A stretch of 64,000 bases of DNA from an uncultured Prevotellaceae bacterium (GTDB taxonomy: Bacteria > Bacteroidota > Bacteroidia > Bacteroidales > Muribaculaceae), in contig ONLH01000012.1 of the NCBI GenBank assembly GCA_900318645.1, positions 34,656-98,655 on the forward strand, in the 5' to 3' direction. Both the position numbers and the translations under genes were made by a program. The notes under the pieces were generated by a model. It did no database searches, was not told where the DNA came from, and saw nothing but the letters and a program-made list of their open reading frames with translations. The first letter of the stretch is position 1. Every line of letters starts with the position of its first letter. Below, one piece after another: positions 7,920 to 17,139 of the stretch.

Positions 7920-8930
7920 TTACTTGATGCCACGGGCATTGAGGGCCGCCTGGTAGCGGTGGGCATTGTCGAGGTGGCTGGCATAGTCACGCGTGAAGTC
8001 GTGATAGCCGCTGAAGTCGGCACGGGCACACATGTACAGGTAATCGTGCTGTGGCGCGTTGAGGACTGCATCGATGGTCGACTTCTCGGGCAAACGGATG
8101 GGGCCAGGAGGCAAGCCGTCAACACGATAGGTGTTGTAGGGCGAGTTGACCTGAGTCATCGGCACGGTAATGCGCTTGATGGAGAAGTCACCGATGGCAA
8201 ACTTCACCGTCGGGTCGGCCTGCAGACGCATACCCTGCTGGTAACGGTTCAGGTAGAGGCGTGCCACCTTGCCGCGCTCGTCGGCCTTGCTGGTCTCCTC
8301 CTCGACAATCGATGCGACGGTAGCCACCTGATCGGGCGTGAGGCCCAAGCGCTCGGCTTTGGCCTTGCGCTCGCCGGTCCAGAAGTCGTTATAGTAGTCG
8401 TACATGCGGTCAAGCATCTTCTCGGGCGTGATGTTCCAGTAGAACTCGTAAGTGTCGGGCATCAGCAGGCAAGCGATGGTCTGCGGCGTTTTGTTATACT
8501 TGGCACAGAAAGCACTATCCTTCAACGCCTTGCGCATACTGTCGGGGCCTTCCATGAAGGTCTCTCCCCAGCGGTCGGTCCATTCGTCAAGAGTACGCAC
8601 GTTGTTGAATGTGAAGCGGATACCGTCCTGCACGCCGTTCTTGATGCGGCGCGCTGCGGTGAACGGGGTCATTCCCGGCGTGATGCGGAAGGCGCCCTCA
8701 CGGTTCTCAACCTTAGCACGCATCAGGCTCATCATCGTGGCAACCCGTTTACCGAAGGTCTCGTCAACATGGGCCTTGACACTGTCACCGATCATGTCGA
8801 TAGTGCTACCCTTGCGCACCTTGACGATGCCCTCGGCTGGAGCACCGATGAAGAAATAGGGTGCGGCGCAGGCCAGAGCCACAACTACCAGGGCAACCAG
8901 TGCGCCGATAATCCATTTAGTTTTTTTCAT
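7920..8930 (-). CDS. mltG: Endolytic murein transglycosylase MltG
   Basis: A 336-residue inner-membrane protein with one N-terminal transmembrane helix (about 6-28) and a YceG-like domain. Conserved blocks are MPDTYEFYW (157-165), ASIVEEET (206-213, with E210 the expected catalytic glutamate), LQADPTV (236-242), NSPYNTY and GLPPGPI. The enzyme cleaves nascent glycan strands and sets peptidoglycan chain length. It is encoded two bases after manA, so the two are cotranscribed. Length is normal for the Bacteroidetes version. Confidence 0.95.
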   Translation of the reverse strand: MKKTKWIIGALVALVVVALACAAPYFFIGAPAEGIVKVRKGSTIDMIGDSVKAHVDETFGKRVATMMSLMRAKVENREGAFRITPGMTPFTAARRIKNGVQDGIRFTFNNVRTLDEWTDRWGETFMEGPDSMRKALKDSAFCAKYNKTPQTIACLLMPDTYEFYWNITPEKMLDRMYDYYNDFWTGERKAKAERLGLTPDQVATVASIVEEETSKADERGKVARLYLNRYQQGMRLQADPTVKFAIGDFSIKRITVPMTQVNSPYNTYRVDGLPPGPIRLPEKSTIDAVLNAPQHDYLYMCARADFSGYHDFTRDYASHLDNAHRYQAALNARGIK

Positions 8931-8932
8931 AT

Positions 8933-9922
8933 CTAATACGGTTTTTTATTCTCTTCTGCGGGAATTGAGGCAAGCAGCAGGCGTGCTGCTCCGTTCATCT
9001 CCACCTTTTCAGCAATGGCTGGAACCAGAACGGTTTCGCCTTGACGCACGGTGACGGGTTTCATTCCCTCAACCTGAAGGGTTGCCTCGCCCTGAATGCA
9101 GACCATTGCCACAAACGATTGACAGCCAGGATTCTCAAACGTGTAATCACCATCAAACTCGAGATGACGTGCCAAAAAATAGGGACAGTTCACCAGTCCT
9201 ATCATGCCAGGACCCAGGTTGGGGCGGTCAATCACCTTATCCTCCTGGGGTGAAAAGTCAAGTGCCTCGCAGGCTTCCTCGATATGAAGCGGGCGCAGCT
9301 TGCCGTCGGCACCGCGCCGGTTGTAGTCCCACACGCGGTAAGTGATATCGCTGGACTGCTGTATCTCGACCAGGAAATTACCAGCACCGATGCTGTGAAT
9401 CTGACCGGCACGGAGGTAGAACACGTCCCCGGGACTTGAAGTAGTAGAATTCACGACATCGAGAATTGAGCCATCCTTCAATAGACTGGCAAATTCATCG
9501 GATGACAACTGACGGTTAAAACCCGCCCGGATCAAGGCATGCTCATCGGCATTGAGGATGTACCACATCTCATTCTTGCCAGAGCAGCCGTGCCGCTGTC
9601 GTGCCATCTTATCGTCAGGATGCACTTGTATGGACAGGTCGCGATGAGCGTCGATAAACTTGATGAGCAGGGGGAAACGGTCACCAAAACGGCGACTGAC
9701 ATCTTTTCCCACCAGTTCGGCACCATAATGATGAACGAGTTGGGAGAGTGTCATCCCCATTTCTTCACCCTGAGCCACCACCGACTCATTGCCAGGCATT
9801 GCCGAGAGTTCCCAACTCTCGCCGATAGGTTCATCACACGCTGGCAGATGCTTGAACTCCAGTAGTTTACTACCTCCCCACAGGACAGGTTTCAGAATGG
9901 TATTGAATTTATAAATCTGCAT
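8933..9922 (-). CDS. manA: Mannose-6-phosphate isomerase, type I-like
   Basis: A 329-residue cupin enzyme interconverting mannose-6-phosphate and fructose-6-phosphate. The Zn-binding set is visible: QVHPDD (Q99, H101), E118 in NEMWY and H176 in GQIHSIG. A second cupin half follows with the typical QGEATL ... GETVLVPA strand order. It is the first gene of the manA-mltG operon. A -7 element TACCTTTG lies about 50 bases upstream at 9972-9979. Confidence 0.93.
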   Translation of the reverse strand: MQIYKFNTILKPVLWGGSKLLEFKHLPACDEPIGESWELSAMPGNESVVAQGEEMGMTLSQLVHHYGAELVGKDVSRRFGDRFPLLIKFIDAHRDLSIQVHPDDKMARQRHGCSGKNEMWYILNADEHALIRAGFNRQLSSDEFASLLKDGSILDVVNSTTSSPGDVFYLRAGQIHSIGAGNFLVEIQQSSDITYRVWDYNRRGADGKLRPLHIEEACEALDFSPQEDKVIDRPNLGPGMIGLVNCPYFLARHLEFDGDYTFENPGCQSFVAMVCIQGEATLQVEGMKPVTVRQGETVLVPAIAEKVEMNGAARLLLASIPAEENKKPY

Positions 9923-9971
9923 AGTATATACTTTATCTATAGAAAAAGTTTCACTTAAATCAATTACTACG

Positions 9972-9979
9972 CAAAGGTA
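9972..9979 (-). promoter_or_regulatory. -7 promoter element upstream of manA
   Basis: TACCTTTG on the minus strand matches TAnnTTTG. No good -33 TTTG was found at the expected distance. Confidence 0.45.
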
Positions 9980-10028
9980 GTAAAACTTTTTAGTTTAATG
10001 TTCCCTATGTTGTCCTTATTTCTTAAGA

Positions 10029-11249
10029 TTATTGGGCGACCTTGTTGTTGTCGTCCTTGACCCATTTGATATACTGGCTGTAGTCATGGGCGACGAGCAC
10101 GCCGTTCTCCTTATCGTCACGCCAAGTGTCGGTCCAGTCCATGTCGTAGCCGTGACCCGTGGCATCGTGAAAGATGTGGCCCTCGCCTTCGTTCATCTTC
10201 CAATAGGCGACCAGGCCCTCGCTATGGGCGTTCACACCGGCAAATCCAGTGGCAATCTCGCTGGCGGTGAGGGCTCGGTTCCATACGCGCACCTCACACA
10301 GGCGACCCTGGAAGAACTGGCTCGTGCGGTAATTGCCCCACGACATGCCCAGCTCGAAGCGCTGGAAGGGTGTGGCCTTGCCCGTGCCGCTGGCCTGGGC
10401 ATCCTCAACGCCATCGACATACATCTTGAAGGTCGCGCCATCATAGGTGCAGGAAACCAGATACCATCGGTTGGTCTTGAAATGAGTCGAAGAGAAGCAG
10501 CGGCCACCAGGCAGAACCCACTGCAGGATATCACCACCAGCCGAACCGTTTTCGCCGAAGCGGAACATGTTGGCTTCTTCCTCATTCTTGCCCTCGATGG
10601 CAAGAACGCGCTTGATATTGCCCACGTTGCCGAACTTGTAGGAATAGACCTTGAACTCGATGGTATAGTTGGTAAGGTTCACCATCTTATCGTCAGGGAA
10701 GATATAGTTGGACGAGGCATTCTGGTTGTTCTCAAGCGAATAGAACGAGATGATGCGCGAAATCTGCAGGAAGATGGTACGGCTACTCTCAATGACCTCG
10801 CCGCCGTCGCCCGTCACTTGCCGAATGGTCACAGGGATAACGTATGTGGCCCCCTCAATAAAGCCATCGGTATTGATGACCTTGACCTGGGCTGTTGTGG
10901 ACAAAGCCTCGCCCTGCGGGATAGTCACCTCGCTGTTCTCTAGCGAGACGCACGAAGCGGGCACGGGATAATAAGCAGTGCCGTGGGTCTTGTTGTACTC
11001 GCGCACCAGGGCCGTGTCAATGGCGAGATGCACAGTAACGTCCTTGGAGCAACGACGGGTTGCCTTGACGGTCACTGCGTAGGCCGCCGGCAGTTCATCA
11101 ACGGTGAACCGCTGCACCGGCACCTGCTCGGTACCCGTAATGAGCAGTCCCACCTTCTGGTAATCAAACTTGTCGCCCTCGCTGTCACAGGCAGCAAGAG
11201 CCAATACCATCAGCCCCACAACAAAATATCTTATCATTCTCATAATCAT
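10029..11249 (-). CDS. Surface lipoprotein, DUF1735 plus LamG-like lectin domain
   Basis: A 406-residue lipoprotein (lipobox LALAACDS). Residues about 35-165 are a DUF1735/BT_3987-type N-terminal domain, containing the family-like DTALVREYNKTHGTAYYPVP. Residues about 175-390 are a concanavalin-like LamG sandwich (FKTNRWYLVSCTYDG, MYVDGVEDA, LCEVRVWNRALTASEI). Such proteins are surface glycan-binding partners in polysaccharide utilisation loci. It is the last gene of the SusC-SusD-GH18 operon and probably helps capture the same glycan. An alternative start two codons downstream is possible. Confidence 0.85.
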   Translation of the reverse strand: MIMRMIRYFVVGLMVLALAACDSEGDKFDYQKVGLLITGTEQVPVQRFTVDELPAAYAVTVKATRRCSKDVTVHLAIDTALVREYNKTHGTAYYPVPASCVSLENSEVTIPQGEALSTTAQVKVINTDGFIEGATYVIPVTIRQVTGDGGEVIESSRTIFLQISRIISFYSLENNQNASSNYIFPDDKMVNLTNYTIEFKVYSYKFGNVGNIKRVLAIEGKNEEEANMFRFGENGSAGGDILQWVLPGGRCFSSTHFKTNRWYLVSCTYDGATFKMYVDGVEDAQASGTGKATPFQRFELGMSWGNYRTSQFFQGRLCEVRVWNRALTASEIATGFAGVNAHSEGLVAYWKMNEGEGHIFHDATGHGYDMDWTDTWRDDKENGVLVAHDYSQYIKWVKDDNNKVAQ

Positions 11250-11305
11250 AACAATTCCTAAAGCCTAACGTCTAAAGTCTAAAGCCTAATGTCTAAAGTC
11301 TAAAC

Positions 11306-12235
11306 CTAACGAGCCGGATTCATAATCTGGATAGCGCGGCGGATGGCTCCATAGGGCACGCCATCGCTCGTGTTGTAATAGTTGCGCTCCACATAGTAGG
11401 CACCACAGCCGCCCTTGTGGCCCGTAGCTGGCTCCCAAGCGGCATAGTTAAAGATTTCACCGCCTGTGGGCTTCTGGCCGAAGGATTCACAATAGACGGT
11501 CTTCTCGTCGGGATGTCCCATGGCCCCTACCCCAGCCCCTTGCTGGCTGTAGGCCTGCTTGACATAGTAGTCCACAAACGGGTCACATGCCACTGGCGGA
11601 GACACCGAGAAATAATCGACAATGACCAGTTTTTCAGGATGTTGGCCATTGGGGCCAAAGATTTTGTCACACTCCTCAATAGCCCAAGTCAGGTGCTGGC
11701 CACTCCAGCCCTCGTAGTCAAAGTCCACACCATCAAGACCCGTCTTGATGACCGTGTCACAGACCCAGCGGGCATAGGCGCGGATAGCCTCCTCGCTACG
11801 GTCGGCAGATAGGTCATAGGAAACGCCTCCGGTGGTAAACTTGTGGTTATAGTTCGAGGCGTCGGCATGGAAGACAAAGCGTGTGCCCTTCTTCTCGCGC
11901 GTCTCAATCATGTCCTGATAGGCTACGGGGTGGGTCTCGGGCGTCGGGATGCCCATCCACAGGTTGACGATGTCAATACTGTCGGGCAAGCCGATGATGC
12001 GTTCGCCCCACGAGGCAGGATCCTTGTAGCCGCTGGCGCCCTCGATGGGTGCCCAGTCGGCATAATAAACGTAGCAGATTTCGTGACTGCTCGCCTTGTA
12101 GTCACGCAGGGCCTGATAATACTCCTCGCTATATTCCTTTAGCGGCTGCAGGTCCAGCGCCTCAGGCTCAGTGTCACAGGCCGCCATCAGCAATGACAGC
12201 AATGACAAAACCATTAAATATCTTGTCGTTCTCAT
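11306..12235 (-). CDS. GH18 endo-beta-N-acetylglucosaminidase-like lipoprotein
   Basis: A 309-residue lipoprotein (lipobox LLMAACDT). The catalytic GH18 motif LDGVDFDYEG is at 167-176, with D171, D173 and the proton donor E175 present. Flanking blocks fit a TIM barrel (ICYVYYADW near the start, YFSVSPP, YYVKQAY later). GH18 enzymes of this size in Sus loci typically cut the chitobiose core of N-glycans or related GlcNAc linkages. The exact substrate is not readable. Context: downstream of SusCD, upstream of a lectin-type lipoprotein. Confidence 0.87.
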   Translation of the reverse strand: MRTTRYLMVLSLLSLLMAACDTEPEALDLQPLKEYSEEYYQALRDYKASSHEICYVYYADWAPIEGASGYKDPASWGERIIGLPDSIDIVNLWMGIPTPETHPVAYQDMIETREKKGTRFVFHADASNYNHKFTTGGVSYDLSADRSEEAIRAYARWVCDTVIKTGLDGVDFDYEGWSGQHLTWAIEECDKIFGPNGQHPEKLVIVDYFSVSPPVACDPFVDYYVKQAYSQQGAGVGAMGHPDEKTVYCESFGQKPTGGEIFNYAAWEPATGHKGGCGAYYVERNYYNTSDGVPYGAIRRAIQIMNPAR

Positions 12236-12247
12236 AACTTCTAACTC

Positions 12248-13885
12248 CTAATTACTAACTCCTAACTCCTTGCGATCCCACCACAGGCGGGTGCCGCCAT
12301 TGTCCTGACCACCTCCGAGCGCCTCGCTGTCCAGCAGTTGGATAGCGGCCTGTACAGCAGCCTCGTTGGTATTATACTCCTGCACCGGGAAGGGGCAACG
12401 GCGCACCTGAATCTGAGTGTCTATCAGTCCCTGGCTGTCGTTGTTCACGACGGGCAGTAGGCGGGGATAGCCCGTGCGCCGGAACTCGGCCCAGCCTTCG
12501 CACCCATCGGGGTACATGGCAATCCACTTCTGGGTGATGATGCGCTCCAGATTGGCTTCAAACTCGGCCTCATCGTTCCAAGCAATGGTAATGTCGCTGG
12601 GGGCACTGGCAGCGTTGCCGCCATTGGTGCGGTCCACATAGCGGGTCGGCTTCAGCGTCGAGTTGGTGACATAGGCATCGGCTCCGCTGACGTTGTTCTC
12701 GTCAAACGACACGCGGATGCCCGCCTCATAGAATGCCTTGGCCGTGCCGCCCATATTCCAACCGCGCAGTGCCGCTTCGGCACGCAGGAAGAAACCCTCG
12801 GCTGCCGTCATCCACACGATGGGCGTCGTAGCGCGGTCAATGTTGAGGTTGGACACATAAATGCCGGCATAGCGCGTGGGGTTCATGTTATGGACACCCA
12901 ATCGCACACCGTGATACTTGTTGTCGCTGCTTGCCAGAACGAAGTAAGCGGCCAGTCGCGGGTCACTGTAGCCGTTCATGTAGCAATCCATCGTGGCTCC
13001 CATGCGCACCTCGCCCGCATTAAAGTTGTAGGCCATGTCATAGTTGGGATGGAAATAGGTCAAGCGGCCATGCAGCAACTGGGCACGCTCGGCAGCCGTC
13101 TCGATAAAGCCCATCGGGCAGGCTGCCGATTTCTCGGCTTCCTGCTGCGCCAGGGCGGGGTCGGCATAGACCACGCGCAGGGCCAGTCGCAGGCGCAAGG
13201 TGTTAGCAAACTTCACCCAGCGTGCCACGTTGCCCTCATAGACGTTATCATAGTCGGGCAACAGGGTGCTTCCCGACTCGGCCAACGGCATCAGCACGTC
13301 GATGGCGGCATCCAGTTCCTCAAAGAACTTTTTGTACACCTCCTGCTGGCGGTCATAGGTCGTGCCCAGTGTACCACTGCCGAAGTGGATATAAGGTATC
13401 GGCCCGTACATATCGGTCACGCGGTGCAAGGCCTCGACCTTGACAATGGTAGCGAGGGCGGCCACTGCGGGCTGGCCCATCTCATTGGCAACCTTGGTGA
13501 CACGCTGCCAAGCCGGCATCACCTCGCTGAAGGCACGCGTGAACATCTGGTCATACCAGCCACTCACAAAGCTGTAGGAGCCGTTGTGCACACCGTTGCG
13601 CCAGGTGCCCGTGAGGGCGAGATAGCCCGAGAAGGCATCGGCGCTCAAGCCCTGAGCCACCTGGTAGTCCGAGGAGAGGCAGTTGCCCGAACCATCGTCA
13701 AAGAGGACAACGCGGTTGACCATCTGTGAGAAGAAGGCTCCCACGTTCTGGTAGTCGTTGGCCAGTTCCTCGTCGGTGAGTTGGTGCTGGTTGGTGTTGA
13801 TGTCGTCAAACGACTTGGTGCATCCAGCAGCCATCACCAGCGCCACACACATATATAATAGATTTCTTGTCTTCATAGCCATCAT
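12248..13885 (-). CDS. SusD/RagB-type outer-membrane nutrient-binding lipoprotein
   Basis: A 545-residue lipoprotein (signal ending VMAAGC, then TKSFDDINTNQ, typical of the SusD-like_2 subgroup). Its helical repeats capture oligosaccharides over the SusC barrel. The start overlaps the SusC stop by one base (TGATG), implying translational coupling. A second ATG directly follows the first. It forms the binding half of the transporter serving the GH18 locus. Confidence 0.92.
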   Translation of the reverse strand: MMAMKTRNLLYMCVALVMAAGCTKSFDDINTNQHQLTDEELANDYQNVGAFFSQMVNRVVLFDDGSGNCLSSDYQVAQGLSADAFSGYLALTGTWRNGVHNGSYSFVSGWYDQMFTRAFSEVMPAWQRVTKVANEMGQPAVAALATIVKVEALHRVTDMYGPIPYIHFGSGTLGTTYDRQQEVYKKFFEELDAAIDVLMPLAESGSTLLPDYDNVYEGNVARWVKFANTLRLRLALRVVYADPALAQQEAEKSAACPMGFIETAAERAQLLHGRLTYFHPNYDMAYNFNAGEVRMGATMDCYMNGYSDPRLAAYFVLASSDNKYHGVRLGVHNMNPTRYAGIYVSNLNIDRATTPIVWMTAAEGFFLRAEAALRGWNMGGTAKAFYEAGIRVSFDENNVSGADAYVTNSTLKPTRYVDRTNGGNAASAPSDITIAWNDEAEFEANLERIITQKWIAMYPDGCEGWAEFRRTGYPRLLPVVNNDSQGLIDTQIQVRRCPFPVQEYNTNEAAVQAAIQLLDSEALGGGQDNGGTRLWWDRKELGVSN

Positions 13886-16800
13886 CAGAATTTGAGTTTC
13901 ACATTAAATCCCATTGAGCGCAGGCTGGGCTGCATGAAGTAGTCTATACCCTGGTAGTAAGTGCCCGTGTTGGAGGTTGCCTCAGGGTCATAGGGTGCCT
14001 TGTTGTAAAGCATACACAAGTTGTGGGCGACAAAGGAAACATTCAGTCCTTTAATCCACTTGACCCAACGATTGACCGGCACGTCATAGCCGAGGCTCAA
14101 CTCGGCCAGGCGCAGGTTGGTCGCGCTATAGACATATCGGGAATCCACAGTGCCGTTGGGGTTGCCCACGGTCTGGTAATAGCCCTGGGCATTGATTTTC
14201 TTGCCGTTGATAACCACGCCACCGTCATTGCGGGCATCCTGAGTGGCACGCGAGGCACCGTAATAGTCCAGAATGGCTTGGGTCTCGCTCACGACAATGC
14301 CGCCGTTGCGATAAGCCAGCAGGGCCGACAGGGTAATGCCCTTAAACGACAGTGCATTGCCCCACGAGAGGTTGTAGCGTGGCGCTGCCTGTCCGGCATA
14401 GATGTAGTAGGCATTGTTGTTCGGGTTGGCTTCGACGGTCTGACGCTCGGGATTGACATAGATGGCGCCGTGCTCATCGGTCTTGAGCGTGGAGACATAC
14501 ACGTCGCTGAGGGTGCCGCCCTCGGTCAGGCGAATCTGGTAGCCCGAAGTGCCGCCCATATAGAGTTCATCCAGGTTATATATCTCACCGTCGATGGGAT
14601 TGCGCCAGTTCTTGAGCAACTCCTTCACCTTGTTGCGGTTGAGCGTCCAGGTCACAAAAGTTTCCCAAGTGACAGGGCCGATGGGCTGCGTGTAGCGTGC
14701 CGTGAGTTCCACACCCTTGTTATCGACGCGGCCGCCGTTGACGACAGCGCTTGTATAACCCGACGAAGCGGGCAACGTGGGATAGAAGAACTGGTTGCGC
14801 GTGCTGGATTTGTACAGCGTCGCATTCACGCGCAGGCGGCTGCTGAACATGTACATATCGATACCGGCCTCCCATGAGTCGGTGCGCTCGGGCTTGAGGT
14901 CAGTAAGCATCCGCGTCGAGGTTTCGGCAAGACCTGTCGAGGGGTTGATGGCGTAGGTCTCACGCGTCAAGAAAGGCTCATTGGGCTCATTACCCACTTG
15001 AGAATAACCCACGCGGGTCTTCAGGTAGTTGAGCCAATCATTGCTCTTGATGGCGGGGAAGATATCGGTCCAAATGGCGGACAGACCTGCCGACCAGTAG
15101 AAGTAACTCTTTTCCAGTTTGCTGGACCAGTCATTGCGGGCCGTCACGTCAAGGTAGGCCATGCCGCGATACCCCAATTGGGCGGTGGCATACACGCTCT
15201 GCAACTGGGTGCGATAGCCGCTCTGCACGGGCTTGAAGGTCGAGTTGGTAGTCTTGACGTTGGCAAGGGTAAACTTGTTGGCGGTGCCTTTCAAGTGGCC
15301 ACTGAAGCCCTCAATGCTATTGTCGCGCTGGTCAAAACTGGTGCCCAACACGCCGCTGATGTTCCAACGGTCACCGGCAAAGTACTTGTTGACCTTAGCA
15401 AAGGCCTCGGCATAGAGTTGGCGGTTGCTCACGTTGCGAAGGCCGTAGTGGCCATATTTGGAGGCATAGAGCGTATTGGTCGAGGCAAAGAACTTCTCCT
15501 CGTACTTGTCGCTGCTCTTGTCATACTTCACGCGGCCAGTGATGTCGAGCCACGGGGTGATGATCCAGTTGAGCGAAACGGTCGCCTGATGGCGTTCCTT
15601 GTGGTTGATAAAGCGCTCGCGCTCGGTCTCCCAATAGGGGTTCTCCATCGAGATGTCATAGTTGTAGGGCCAGTATTGCACGGGGAAATTGCGGCCCGTG
15701 TCATAGCGCTCAAAGTAGCCCAACTTGGAGAAATCGTCACCAGCGGGGAACAGATAGACCGGCACCAGCGGATTGTGGTACTGGCCTTGGCTGATCATAT
15801 TCTGCTCCTTGACGGCTGTGAGCATGTAGCTCAAGTCGAGCGTCATGCGATCGTCAAGGAATTCGGTGGTATTGCGTACGCTCACGTTATAGCGGTCGTA
15901 ATTGTTGCTGTGGATGATGCCTTGGGCATTGGTGGCACCTAGCGACAGGTAGGTCTGGTTCTCGTCGGTGCCGGTGCTCAGGCTCACCGAGTTGGCGATG
16001 TTGGTACCCGTCTGGAAGAAGTCGGCAGGACGGTAACTGCTGGGCTCTGCCAGTTTCTCGCCCCAACTGAAGTAACTGCCCGTCTCGCTGGGTCCGTACT
16101 GGTTCTGGAAACGCGGCAACACAAAGGGCTTGGAGAACTGGAAACTGCCGTTGTAGGTCACATCCACCCTACCCTCACGTCCGCGCTTGGTGGTGATGAG
16201 GATGACACCGTTGGCAGCATTGGCGCCGTAGAGCGCTGCTGCCGTGGGACCCGTAAGGGCGCTGATGCTCTCAATATCATCGGGGTTGATGTTGGCAGTG
16301 GCATCGCCCGTCTGTCCCGCTCCGGCAAAGATGCCTTCGGGTTGTTCGCTCGAGAGGTTCTGCATCGGGATGCCGTCCACAACATACAGCACATTGTTGT
16401 TGCCATTGATGGACTTGGCACCACGCATCACGACGCGGCTGCTGCCGCCTGCACCCGTCGCGCTGGCATTGATGGTCACACCTGCCACCTTACCTGCCAG
16501 CGAGTTGACAAAGTTGGCGTCAGGCACACGCGTCAGCGCATCTCCGTCCAGCTGCTGTACATTGTAGGACAGTGATTTGGCTTCTTTCTTGATACCCAAG
16601 GCGGTCACGACGACCTCATCGAGGTCAAGAGCAGCAGACGGTTTCATCGTAATCGTCAAGTTGGAACCATCCACCCGCACATTGCGGGTTTCATAGCCCA
16701 CATAGCTCACGGTCAAGGTTGCACCCTGGGCAGCACTGATGCTGAACCGCCCGTCAGTATCGGTGGCAGTAGCCACAATGGTGCCCTTGACATTGACCGT

Positions 16801-16989
16801 CGCCCCTATCATGGGCTCGCCGTTCTCGTCAAGCACCCGTCCCGTCACCGTTGAGGTCTGCACCGTAGCGCTCTGCCCCTGAGGCAACGGTTCGGCCAAT
16901 GCCGTACCACCCCCTAGGGCGATTGCCGCCACAATGTAGAGACGCAAAATCTTGCGTCTCCAGGACTTGGATTTCAGTCTTTTTATCAT
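13885..16989 (-). CDS. SusC/RagA-type TonB-dependent outer-membrane transporter
   Basis: Started at the ATG at 16989 the product has 1034 residues. The longer frame would begin upstream of the -33 element. It has an N-terminal signal, then a CarboxypepD_reg domain (TGRVLDENGEPMIGATVNVKGT region), the junction DLDEVVVTALG, a plug domain (NNVLYVVDGIPM, ANGVILITTKRG) and a long barrel ending SMGFNVKLKF. It imports glycan fragments with the SusD partner. First gene of a four-gene operon (SusC, SusD, GH18, LamG lipoprotein). No regulator gene (HTCS or sigma/anti-sigma) is adjacent. Confidence 0.93.
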   Translation of the reverse strand: MIKRLKSKSWRRKILRLYIVAAIALGGGTALAEPLPQGQSATVQTSTVTGRVLDENGEPMIGATVNVKGTIVATATDTDGRFSISAAQGATLTVSYVGYETRNVRVDGSNLTITMKPSAALDLDEVVVTALGIKKEAKSLSYNVQQLDGDALTRVPDANFVNSLAGKVAGVTINASATGAGGSSRVVMRGAKSINGNNNVLYVVDGIPMQNLSSEQPEGIFAGAGQTGDATANINPDDIESISALTGPTAAALYGANAANGVILITTKRGREGRVDVTYNGSFQFSKPFVLPRFQNQYGPSETGSYFSWGEKLAEPSSYRPADFFQTGTNIANSVSLSTGTDENQTYLSLGATNAQGIIHSNNYDRYNVSVRNTTEFLDDRMTLDLSYMLTAVKEQNMISQGQYHNPLVPVYLFPAGDDFSKLGYFERYDTGRNFPVQYWPYNYDISMENPYWETERERFINHKERHQATVSLNWIITPWLDITGRVKYDKSSDKYEEKFFASTNTLYASKYGHYGLRNVSNRQLYAEAFAKVNKYFAGDRWNISGVLGTSFDQRDNSIEGFSGHLKGTANKFTLANVKTTNSTFKPVQSGYRTQLQSVYATAQLGYRGMAYLDVTARNDWSSKLEKSYFYWSAGLSAIWTDIFPAIKSNDWLNYLKTRVGYSQVGNEPNEPFLTRETYAINPSTGLAETSTRMLTDLKPERTDSWEAGIDMYMFSSRLRVNATLYKSSTRNQFFYPTLPASSGYTSAVVNGGRVDNKGVELTARYTQPIGPVTWETFVTWTLNRNKVKELLKNWRNPIDGEIYNLDELYMGGTSGYQIRLTEGGTLSDVYVSTLKTDEHGAIYVNPERQTVEANPNNNAYYIYAGQAAPRYNLSWGNALSFKGITLSALLAYRNGGIVVSETQAILDYYGASRATQDARNDGGVVINGKKINAQGYYQTVGNPNGTVDSRYVYSATNLRLAELSLGYDVPVNRWVKWIKGLNVSFVAHNLCMLYNKAPYDPEATSNTGTYYQGIDYFMQPSLRSMGFNVKLKF

Positions 16990-17023
16990 AAATATCTCAA
17001 TTAACGTGTTATTCCTGTTGCCA

Positions 17024-17054
17024 CAAAGGTAGTGATGATTCTTAATACTATCAA
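17024..17054 (-). promoter_or_regulatory. Promoter of the SusC-SusD-GH18 operon
   Basis: Minus strand: TTGA (17051-17054), 19 bases, TACCTTTG (17024-17031). The spacing matches the Bacteroidetes consensus, and the chosen SusC start is 35 bases downstream. Confidence 0.65.
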
Positions 17055-17059
17055 CCATT

Positions 17060-17100
17060 TAAATAAAAAAATAACAGGCGCCCCAACAATGAGGCGCCTG
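17060..17100 (-). terminator. Rho-independent terminator of the 17140-18366 gene
   Basis: On the minus strand CAGGCGCC ... GGCGCCTG forms an eight-pair stem (17075-17082 with 17093-17100), followed by TTATTTTTTTATTT. It separates this gene from the SusC promoter. Confidence 0.8.
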
Positions 17101-17139
17101 CTATGTCTTTTGCCAAAATGCTAATAGCTAACGGCTGAT

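Noticed and set aside
7896-8936. Plus-strand reading frame opposite mltG
   Set aside because: Antisense shadow; mltG has all catalytic motifs, while the opposing product has none and begins inside the repeat element.
11250-11305. CGTCTAA at 11269 on the plus strand as another ECF promoter
   Set aside because: It is part of an AAAGTCTAAAGCCTAA-type spacer repeat on the strand opposite to the genes, without a T-rich -35 block.
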